From contig CAZYVH010000042.1 in the NCBI GenBank assembly GCA_964650905.1, forward strand, positions 1-23,461: a stretch of 23,461 nt of DNA, written 5' to 3'. Positions 6,684 through 13,138 of the stretch are shown here, in pieces. This DNA comes from SZUA-36 sp964650905. Lineage in GTDB: Bacteria; Pseudomonadota; Gammaproteobacteria; Xanthomonadales; SZUA-36. The notes beneath the pieces were generated by a model. The model was given only the letters and a program-made list of their open reading frames with translations. It had not been told where the DNA came from and did no database searches. Position 1 is the first letter of the stretch. Each line of letters opens with the position of its first letter. The position numbers were made by a program, and so were the translations under genes.

Positions 6684-8672
6684 ATGGACAATAGCTGGAC
6701 CCAAGATCTGCTGAACTGGCTGGCCGCCAATCCTGGCTGGGCAGGATTTTGGGTTTTTCTTCTGTCATTGGTCGAATCACTGGCCTTCATAGGGATCCTG
6801 GTACCTGGCATTATCATTCTGTTTGGTGTCGGTGCGATTATCAGCCTGGGCACGATAGAAATGTGGCCTGTTTGGCTTTGGGGCTCGGCTGGTGCGTTTA
6901 CCGGTGACCTTGTCAGTTACGCACTCGGTCGGCGTTATCGTGATCACCTGCCGGAGCTGTGGCCGTTTTCCCGCTTCCCAAAAATGCTGGAACATGGCCG
7001 GGAATATTTCCGTGCACATGGTACCAAGAGTGTTGTAGCAGGTCGTTTCGTCGGCCCGTTACGCCCCGTAATACCGGTCACTGCGGGCATGATGGGTATG
7101 CAAAGCCGACGTTTCCTGATGGTGGCGATACCCGCCAGCGTTGTCTGGACGCCGGTTTACCTGCTTCCGGGAATGTTGTTTGGCGCATCACTACAAATTG
7201 CATCAGAATATGCGGGTCGCATGTCACTGGTGTTGATCATTGGTGTCATCGTTTTATGGTTGACCTGGTGGATAATGTGGACCATCTATGAGTTACTGGC
7301 CAGCCGTTCTGCACGGTGGCTGCGGCATGTCATAAGATGGCTGCGACGGCATCCGCTTTTCAAGCGGGTCGTGGGTCCGCTATTGGATTCGTCACAGCCT
7401 GAGGTGCTTTCAATTACCATGATGGGTCTTCTGGTGGTGCTGTTTTTCTGGGGCATTGTGGTGTTGTTGTTCCTGTCGCCTTTTTCCGCTCACCCACAGT
7501 CCATTGACATGGCCGTTGAGGCTTACGCGCTGAGCCTGAGAAACCACGTGGCTGATCCGTTCATGGTCGCAGTCACACAGTTGTCACGTTACGGGGTACT
7601 GGTACCGACATCGGTGGCAGTGCTGCTCTGGTTGATTGGCGCGGAACGCAAAAAGGCGGCACTGCACTGGTTGGTCGCCATGGGCGGTGGAGTGGCGCTG
7701 CAGTTATTGTTGGGCTGGACACTGCGGGCCACACCGATACTCAGTGAAACCGGCGGTTCCGGTATTTATAACCCAAGCGAAGCCCTGACTCTCGCTACGG
7801 TGGTACTGGGTTATTACGCCGTTATGACTGCCAGGGAGTTGAAACGCCGCAAGCGGAAATGGCCTTATGTAATCACCGCGCTGCTACTTGCACTGTTGGT
7901 CTCCGCCAGGTTGTATCTCGGGCTTGACTGGCTTAGCGGCGCCTTGATGGGTGTGGCGCTTGGTCTGACCTGGACCATTGTTGTCGGTATCGCCTATCGG
8001 CAAAGGGCTGTGCGTTCGTTCAGCGGTGTGGCCGCGAGCCTGATTTTCTTCAGTGTGCTGTCCCTGACCTTTGCCTGGCAAGTCGAAAGGAATTTGCCAG
8101 GGGACGTCAGGTCGCTCAAGGTGTCCGTCCCAAAGCATGACATGCCTGCGCAACAATGGTGGGACGGTGGCTGGCGACAACTACCGCGTGAACGAACGCA
8201 GGTGCAAATGGTTGCGGTTCGTGACTTTAATTTCCAATACGTGGGTAGGCCCATTCAATTGGAAGACATGCTCAAAAACCATGGCTGGCAGAGGCCGGAG
8301 TCTGCCGGTTGGCGCTGGGGATTGCTGTCCATGAATCCCGAGGCCGATGCACTGACATTGCCGCCACTTAAACGGGATTATCTTGGTCATGCAGATGTTC
8401 TTCTGTTACAGCGACTTGGTGGTGATTTAAAAACACAGGAAACCTTGCGTATCTGGGATTCGGGTGTACGTTTGAGACCGAACGGTCGGGTTGTCTATGT
8501 TGGACAGATCACCCGGGAGACGCTGGTTCAGAAACTGGGTCTTTTCAGCTATTGGAGCGTGATTCCCGCAGTGCCCGAAGCGCTGTCACAATTGCTCCTG
8601 GAAACATCAATCCTGCAGGTCAGACGCGTGGGTGAGGGTATGTTGCTGATCAGGGAGCCACTGCAGAGGTAG
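6684..8672 (+). CDS. Three-domain membrane protein: DedA + PAP2-like + LssY C-terminal domain
   Basis: The 662-residue protein fuses three parts. Residues 1-205 are a DedA/SNARE-associated domain with E31, P41-G42, D75 and the GRFVGPLRPVIP motif (120-131); DedA proteins move phospholipids or undecaprenyl phosphate across the membrane. Residues about 245-440 are a PAP2-like (type 2 phosphatidic acid phosphatase) membrane domain. Residues about 475-655 match the soluble LssY C-terminal domain. The PAP2 catalytic motifs are degraded: P364-S-E-A367 stands where PSGH is expected, and R409-x5-D415-x3-G419 where R-x5-H-x3-D is expected, so phosphatase activity looks lost. The gene stands alone with 112 bases before it, and ends 18 bases before the inverted-repeat element at 8691. 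A lipid-carrier transport or envelope role is inferred from DedA. Confidence 0.88.
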   Translation: MDNSWTQDLLNWLAANPGWAGFWVFLLSLVESLAFIGILVPGIIILFGVGAIISLGTIEMWPVWLWGSAGAFTGDLVSYALGRRYRDHLPELWPFSRFPKMLEHGREYFRAHGTKSVVAGRFVGPLRPVIPVTAGMMGMQSRRFLMVAIPASVVWTPVYLLPGMLFGASLQIASEYAGRMSLVLIIGVIVLWLTWWIMWTIYELLASRSARWLRHVIRWLRRHPLFKRVVGPLLDSSQPEVLSITMMGLLVVLFFWGIVVLLFLSPFSAHPQSIDMAVEAYALSLRNHVADPFMVAVTQLSRYGVLVPTSVAVLLWLIGAERKKAALHWLVAMGGGVALQLLLGWTLRATPILSETGGSGIYNPSEALTLATVVLGYYAVMTARELKRRKRKWPYVITALLLALLVSARLYLGLDWLSGALMGVALGLTWTIVVGIAYRQRAVRSFSGVAASLIFFSVLSLTFAWQVERNLPGDVRSLKVSVPKHDMPAQQWWDGGWRQLPRERTQVQMVAVRDFNFQYVGRPIQLEDMLKNHGWQRPESAGWRWGLLSMNPEADALTLPPLKRDYLGHADVLLLQRLGGDLKTQETLRIWDSGVRLRPNGRVVYVGQITRETLVQKLGLFSYWSVIPAVPEALSQLLLETSILQVRRVGEGMLLIREPLQR

Positions 8673-8780
8673 CAACGGGTCGTTGTCGGCTTAACCCGCA
8701 CATTGCACCAGCCGGTAGCTGGCCTCACTATAATGAAATGAATTTACAAGAAAAAGTAATCATTTATTCGATAAACCCCA

Positions 8781-8797
8781 GGGTACACTTTGTACCC
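8781..8797. repeat. Perfect hairpin inside the inverted-repeat element
   Basis: GGGTACA and TGTACCC pair perfectly across a three-base loop (CTT). No T-run follows on either strand, so it is not a standard intrinsic terminator. Confidence 0.75.
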
Positions 8798-8828
8798 GGC
8801 CAGCTACCTATCCCGGCCCTGGCTTGTC

Positions 8829-8840
8829 CAGGTGCACCTG
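8829..8840. repeat. 12-bp perfect palindrome inside the element
   Basis: CAGGTGCACCTG equals its own reverse complement. It is one of three such symmetries within about 95 bases, which is far denser than in the surrounding sequence. Confidence 0.7.
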
Positions 8841-8857
8841 AGCTTGAGCTTCCCTCC

Positions 8858-8873
8858 AGCCGTAGCTACGGCT
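8858..8873. repeat. 16-bp perfect palindrome inside the element
   Basis: AGCCGTAGCTACGGCT equals its own reverse complement and could form a cruciform or act as a protein-binding site. It lies near the middle of the right half of the inverted-repeat element. Confidence 0.75.
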
Positions 8874-8949
8874 ATGGCTCTCGGTCCAGCCCGGCGCTCA
8901 GCCGCAACTGTTCTGCGCCAGCTTCCGGGATGCTGGTGCAATTTGCGGG

Positions 8950-10308
8950 TTAGTTGCTTTGCAGCATCTCACTCAATCTGCCGGGTGAATCGTCAAAGCT
9001 GCCATTGCTCATGAAAACGATGTGGTCACCGGCCTTGATGCTGCCGATCATCTGTTGCAGCATGTCGTCCACCCGGGTGACAACGCGGCAGTGCCCCTCT
9101 AGCGGCGCCAGCGCAACCTGCGGGTCCCAGTCAATACCATCACCGGCTTTGAGCCAAACATAATCGGCGGCAATCAGGGCGGGACCAAGTTCATCTGCAT
9201 GTACACCCGCACGCATGGTGTTGCTGCGTGGCTCGAGTGCGACCAGGATACGCGCACCACCGACTTTCTTTCGCAGACCCTCCAGTGTCAGGCGGATTGC
9301 CGTGGGGTGATGGGCGAAATCATCATAGACATGCACTCCCGCAGTCTGCGTGATCAATTCCATACGCCGCTTGACCCCGCGAAAAGAAGCCAGGGCTTCG
9401 ATCGCGGTGTCTGCCGGTATGTCGGCTGCGACTGCAGCAGCAATAGCAGCGCAGGCATTCATGGCATTGTGCCGGCCACTTTGCTCCCAGGCCAGTGTAC
9501 CCAGCGCTTGCTCCTGGTAGTAGATGCGCAATTCACTGCCATCGGGCTTTAACATTTCAACCCGCCAGTCGTGCTCACCGTCCAGCGAGAATCGAAGAAG
9601 ATGGCTCCAGCAACCACGGGTCAGGACGTTCTCAAGGTTTTGGTCCGAGCCATTACTGATGACCGTGCCGTTGCCGGGAATGGTGCGCATCAGGTGGTGG
9701 AACTGGGTTTCAATCGCTGCAATGTCCGCAAAGATATCCGCGTGGTCGTATTCGAGGTTGTTGAGCACGGTGACCTGGGGGCGGTAATGGACGAATTTGG
9801 AGCGTTTGTCAAAAAAGGCAGTGTCATATTCATCAGCCTCGACCACAAAGAGCCCCTGGCCTGCACGTGCAGACACATTGAAATTCAAGGGTAGGCCCCC
9901 GATCAGAAAGCCGGGATTGTGTCCGGCATATTCCAGTATCCAGGCGACCATGCTGGCCGTGGTCGTTTTGCCATGGGTACCGGCGATCGCGATGACCTTC
10001 CTGTTGCGCAGATAGTTTTCACCCAGCCAGCGGGGACCAGAGGTGTAATTGAGCCTTTTATTAAGGACGTATTCAATGGACGGGTTGCCCCTGCTCAGAG
10101 CATTGCCGATGATGACCAGGTCGGGTGAATCCTGCAGGGGATCCGGGCTGTAACCTTCGTACAACATGATGCCTTCACGTTCCAGCAGCGTGCTCATGGG
10201 CGGGTAGGGTTGTTGATCGGCACCACTTACTTCATGACCCTCGTGCCGCGCCAGCAGCGCAACCCCACCCATAAACGTTCCGCACGCGCCAAGAATATGA
10301 ATTTTCAT
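8950..10308 (-). CDS. mpl: UDP-N-acetylmuramate:L-alanyl-gamma-D-glutamyl-meso-diaminopimelate ligase
   Basis: Mpl recycles peptidoglycan by joining the released tripeptide L-Ala-D-Glu-mDAP to UDP-MurNAc, using ATP in the cytoplasm. The 452-residue protein begins MKIHILGACGTFMGG, the Mpl-type variant of the Mur nucleotide-binding start. It has the ATP loop GTHGKTTT (110-117), EADEYDTAFFDKRSKF, NLEYDHADIF, GRHNAMNACAA and the C-terminal DDFAHHPTAI and EPRSNTMRAGVH motifs. The frame stays open 53 codons further upstream, but the true ATG at 10308 overlaps the stop of the membrane-protein gene by ATGA and matches the family start. The stop codon at 8950-8952 lies inside the right arm of the inverted-repeat element, so the last codons may have been altered by that insertion. 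Confidence 0.96.
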   Translation of the reverse strand: MKIHILGACGTFMGGVALLARHEGHEVSGADQQPYPPMSTLLEREGIMLYEGYSPDPLQDSPDLVIIGNALSRGNPSIEYVLNKRLNYTSGPRWLGENYLRNRKVIAIAGTHGKTTTASMVAWILEYAGHNPGFLIGGLPLNFNVSARAGQGLFVVEADEYDTAFFDKRSKFVHYRPQVTVLNNLEYDHADIFADIAAIETQFHHLMRTIPGNGTVISNGSDQNLENVLTRGCWSHLLRFSLDGEHDWRVEMLKPDGSELRIYYQEQALGTLAWEQSGRHNAMNACAAIAAAVAADIPADTAIEALASFRGVKRRMELITQTAGVHVYDDFAHHPTAIRLTLEGLRKKVGGARILVALEPRSNTMRAGVHADELGPALIAADYVWLKAGDGIDWDPQVALAPLEGHCRVVTRVDDMLQQMIGSIKAGDHIVFMSNGSFDDSPGRLSEMLQSN

Positions 10309-10814
10309 CAGGTCGGGGCCTGGATCATGAATAATATTTCGATAAGGACGTAGTTTGCCGCAAGTGTTAACACGGCAACCAGCATGCCAACAGAGAGTGT
10401 CATTGACAAGGCATGTCGGTATATATTTGCATCGACAAACAAGCTCCATATGAACATGCCAAACCATGCCATCGCTAATACCGGTTGATTAACCTGGGGA
10501 TCGGACTGGGTCAAAAGTGCCCACGTGAACAGGTTGAACGCAATGCCGACACCAAGTAAGGCGGTGAGCGTCTGGGTAAAACGTTCCGGGTAACGCCGCC
10601 AGTACAACAGACCCACAAGCACAACGATTTGCAAACTAATCGCTGCCAGACTCTTGACCGCCGAGTCCTGGTCATCCAGTTGTTGGCCGGTGATAATATT
10701 TTGCACCAGGAAGACCGCCACCAACATTATTGTCAGCGTCCAGGATGAGGGCAGGTCCTGTGGTCCGCCGCGCAGACGCAGCAACTGGCCGAGGCTCACC
10801 AGTAGCTTAAGCAT
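10308..10814 (-). CDS. Conserved small integral membrane protein of unknown function
   Basis: The 168-residue protein has four predicted hydrophobic segments, at about residues 26-42, 55-72, 82-101 and 110-127, plus a longer one at about 137-163. A short basic amphipathic start (LLRLRGG) precedes them. No motif linked to a known activity was recognised. It lies 41 bases downstream of adk and overlaps mpl by four bases, so the three genes probably form one transcript, and expression is likely coupled to peptidoglycan recycling. The ribosome-binding site is weak (GTAGAG directly before the ATG). A general membrane-support or transport role is possible but not shown. Confidence 0.7.
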   Translation of the reverse strand: MLKLLVSLGQLLRLRGGPQDLPSSWTLTIMLVAVFLVQNIITGQQLDDQDSAVKSLAAISLQIVVLVGLLYWRRYPERFTQTLTALLGVGIAFNLFTWALLTQSDPQVNQPVLAMAWFGMFIWSLFVDANIYRHALSMTLSVGMLVAVLTLAANYVLIEILFMIQAPT

Positions 10815-10855
10815 CTCTACTGGTCAGACCGTTGTGATAGTCTGGCATTTACGGC

Positions 10856-11431
10856 TCAGGGGGTCGCAGCAACTTTCAACACGGCGAGAATACGTTCCGA
10901 TACTTCCTCTTTCTGACCGTTTCCGAGTACCTGCGTGAGTAAACCCTGTTGCGCATAGTAATCGGCCACAGGCGCTGTTTTTTCTTCGTATACGCGCATG
11001 CGGTTACGCAGCACTTCCACCGTATCGTCGCTGCGGTTTTCCTGCCTGGCACGTAAGGCTATGCGTCCGATAATCTTTTTCGGGTCCACGTCAATCTGAA
11101 TCGCGATATCCAGTGGTCGACCGAGCTTTTCAGAAATTTCATCCAGTGATTGTGCTTGCTCAATCGTGCGTGGATAGCCATCAAGAATAAAGCCGTCCGC
11201 AACGTCATCCCGGCCCAACCGTTCTTTGATCAGGTCGGACATGATGTCGTCAGGCACCAACTCACCTTTATCGGTAATTGCCTTGGCCATCTGACCCAAT
11301 TTGCTACCACTTTTTACCGCATTGCGCAGTAATACACCGGTTGAAATATGTGGCAATCCCAGCCGTTCAACCAGGATCGCTGCCTGGGTTCCCTTACCGG
11401 AACCTGGCGCACCCAACAAAACAATTCGCAT
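10856..11431 (-). CDS. adk: Adenylate kinase, short-LID form
   Basis: Adenylate kinase interconverts ATP + AMP and 2 ADP in the cytoplasm and supports nucleotide balance. The 191-residue protein has the P-loop GAPGSGKGT (7-15), the AMP-binding STGVLLR and DGYPRT (84-89) elements, and arginines of the LID hinge (R123, R133). The LID domain is only a short loop (about 124-136, ALRARQENRSDD), whereas the usual gammaproteobacterial enzyme is about 215 residues with a long LID. This is the short bacterial type seen in alphaproteobacteria, cyanobacteria and actinobacteria. It is divergent from pfp (91 bases between starts) and heads the adk - membrane protein - mpl unit. Confidence 0.95.
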   Translation of the reverse strand: MRIVLLGAPGSGKGTQAAILVERLGLPHISTGVLLRNAVKSGSKLGQMAKAITDKGELVPDDIMSDLIKERLGRDDVADGFILDGYPRTIEQAQSLDEISEKLGRPLDIAIQIDVDPKKIIGRIALRARQENRSDDTVEVLRNRMRVYEEKTAPVADYYAQQGLLTQVLGNGQKEEVSERILAVLKVAATP

Positions 11432-11522
11432 GGAAGGGTTCCCGTCCTCTAGAATAGCCGCTAACGCTAACCGCTCATACCCGTCAAGTCAATGCAGTTT
11501 GACCCCTAATTGAAGGAAAATT

Positions 11523-12785
11523 ATGTCTCGTAAAAATCTCCTATACGCCCAATCCGGTGGTGTCACGCCGGTCATCAATGCAACAGCCTGTGGGTTGATA
11601 GAAACTGCACGTAAAAACAGCAATGATTTGGGTAAGGTTTATGCTGGAAAAGATGGAATCCTGGGCGTCCTGCATGAGCATCTGATTGACACCAGCCTGG
11701 AAACCAGGCGTGATATCGCTGCACTGCGTCATACCCCCGGGGGCGCGTTTGGTTCCTGTCGTTTCAAACTCAAGGGGATTGATCAAAGCCGCGCTGAATA
11801 CGTGCGTTTGATTGAGGTCTTCAGGGCGCATGACATTGGCTATTTTTTTTATAATGGCGGTGGTGATTCAGCGGACACTGCCTACAAGGTGTCGCAGATT
11901 GGCTCCAAGCTTGGTTTTCCGGTCAAGTGTATCGGTATACCCAAGACCATTGATAACGATTTGCCGATTACGGATAACTGCCCCGGTTTTGGTTCGGTCG
12001 CCAAGTACGTCGCTGTCTCAATCATGGAGGCCAGCCTCGATGTTGTATCAATGGCATCCAGTTCTACCAGGGTCTTTGTGCTCGAGGTGATGGGTCGCCA
12101 CGCCGGCTGGATCGCGGCCGCCGGTGGCCTGGCGCAACGTCAGAAGGGTGATCCGCCCCATCTTATCCTGTTCCCTGAAATTCCATTGAATAAGGAAGCC
12201 ATGATCAAAAAGGTGGACAAGACGGTCAGTAAGTACGGCTATTGCTCACTCGTGGTCTCCGAAGGGGTTCGTTATGAAAACGGTCAGTTCCTGGCGGATT
12301 CCGGGCGGCGTGACGCCTTCGGTCATGCACAGTTGGGCGGTGTGGCGCCGGTGGTCGCCAACCTGATCACCCAGGCACTGGGTTATAAACACCACTGGGC
12401 TGTATCTGACTACCTGCAACGCTCTGCCCGTCACATGGCTTCAAAAACTGATGTCGAGCAGGCCTATGCCATGGGTAAAGCTGCGGTGGAACTGGCGCTG
12501 AAGGGCAAGACGGGCGTCATGCCCGTGGTGGTCAGAATTGCGGATGAACCTTACCACTGGGAAGTGGGTGAGGCGGATCTTGGCAAAGTGGCTAATCGTG
12601 AGAAAATGATGCCGAGAAGGTTTATCTCAAAGGATGGATTTGGTATTACCGCGGCGGCGAGGCGCTACCTGGAACCATTGATACGTGGTGAGGATTATCC
12701 GCCGTTTGACCGTCACGGCTTGCCGCTTTACGTGCGTCTGAAAAACCGTCTGGTCACCCAAAAACTACCCGCATTTAAATGTTGA
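11523..12785 (+). CDS. pfp: Pyrophosphate-dependent 6-phosphofructokinase
   Basis: The enzyme transfers phosphate reversibly between PPi and fructose 6-phosphate, serving glycolysis and gluconeogenesis; in methanotrophs related enzymes also act on sedoheptulose phosphates. The 420-residue protein begins YAQSGGVTPVINA. It has PKTIDND (140-146), whose lysine is the hallmark of PPi-using members (ATP enzymes have glycine), and MGRHAGWIA (190-198). The metal/phosphate loop is G112-G-G-D115-S: the aspartate that blocks ATP binding is present, while the preceding position, usually D or N, is Gly. An AGGA ribosome-binding site lies 6 bases before the ATG. hppA lies 353 bases downstream on the same strand, with a gene remnant between. 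Confidence 0.93.
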   Translation: MSRKNLLYAQSGGVTPVINATACGLIETARKNSNDLGKVYAGKDGILGVLHEHLIDTSLETRRDIAALRHTPGGAFGSCRFKLKGIDQSRAEYVRLIEVFRAHDIGYFFYNGGGDSADTAYKVSQIGSKLGFPVKCIGIPKTIDNDLPITDNCPGFGSVAKYVAVSIMEASLDVVSMASSSTRVFVLEVMGRHAGWIAAAGGLAQRQKGDPPHLILFPEIPLNKEAMIKKVDKTVSKYGYCSLVVSEGVRYENGQFLADSGRRDAFGHAQLGGVAPVVANLITQALGYKHHWAVSDYLQRSARHMASKTDVEQAYAMGKAAVELALKGKTGVMPVVVRIADEPYHWEVGEADLGKVANREKMMPRRFISKDGFGITAAARRYLEPLIRGEDYPPFDRHGLPLYVRLKNRLVTQKLPAFKC

Positions 12786-12792
12786 ACCGTGA

Positions 12793-13068
12793 GACATTCA
12801 CTTTTATTTGTTGCCGTCACGGTCGAGGGAAAAGGTCTGGCAGCTTCGCGATGTTTTACCACGAATCCTGCCGTTCCCGCTGACGCGATGGTCGCTGAAG
12901 TGAACCTGGACATGGCCGCTGCATGACTTTACCAATGTGATCGTGTTTGGCGCGGAGCATTTCAACCTGGGTGATTCGGTGGCTGTAGCTGCCCGTACAA
13001 TGGGTGTCAAGCTGACGGACTTTCGCATGCTAAAAATGGACGGGAATTTAACTGATGCTGCTGTTTGA
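12793..13068 (+). pseudogene. Gene remnant between pfp and hppA, interrupted by an in-frame TGA
   Basis: Between pfp and hppA (12786-13138, 353 bases) the plus strand in one frame reads like protein over two parts split by TGA at 12901-12903. The first part includes KVWQLRDVLPRILPFPL. The second includes DFTNVIVFGAEHFNLGDSV and then VAVAARTMGVKLTDFRML, ending in TGA at 13066. The residue mix of the second part is typical of a folded domain. No ATG or good GTG start with a ribosome-binding site precedes either part, which favours a decayed fragment over a real small gene. I did not recognise the family. A competing 94-codon frame on the minus strand (12804-13088) is rich in Ser, Arg and Thr and looks like a shadow. 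Confidence 0.4.
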
Positions 13069-13092
13069 CAAGGGAATTGTGCTACCATAGCG
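13065..13092 (+). promoter_or_regulatory. Possible promoter of hppA
   Basis: A perfect -35 hexamer TTGACA (13065-13070) overlaps the end of the gene remnant. The following -10 is poor: CATAGC at a 15-base spacing, or an extended TGCTACCAT that is too close to pair with it. Its position 69 bases before the hppA start is suitable, but the assignment is tentative. Confidence 0.25.
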
Positions 13093-13138
13093 CGATTTTA
13101 ACGGGCCGTTTTGGTCAAATTTTTTGAGGGAGATACAA

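Larger units (their letters stand above)
8691..8953. repeat. 263-bp palindrome-rich element with terminal inverted repeats (MITE-like)
   Basis: The two ends, 8691-8712 and 8932-8953, are inverted copies of each other, identical at 20 of 22 positions; each end reads inward as YTAACCCGCAMATTGCACC and onward. Just inside, 8713-8723 and 8917-8928 continue the match (about 10 of 11) after a small offset. The interior contains three perfect or near-perfect palindromes, listed separately. No convincing gene lies inside: the 71-codon frame at 8738-8953 has no family resemblance. The element sits between convergent genes and its right end overlaps the last codon of mpl. Size and structure fit a miniature inverted-repeat element or a large REP/BIME-type repeat; no flanking target duplication was identified. 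Confidence 0.7.

Noticed and set aside
8738..8953. 71-codon open frame inside the inverted-repeat element
   Set aside because: Its composition follows the palindromic DNA, it has no ribosome-binding site and ends within the repeat arm; no family resemblance was seen.
12901..12903. TGA as a selenocysteine codon in the remnant between pfp and hppA
   Set aside because: The surrounding residues do not resemble a selenoprotein redox motif, no start signal exists upstream, and no clear hairpin directly after the TGA was recognised.
12804..13088. 94-codon open frame on the minus strand between pfp and hppA
   Set aside because: It is rich in Ser, Arg and Thr, has no domain-like stretch and lies opposite a more protein-like plus-strand frame. 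It is probably a shadow, though not excluded.
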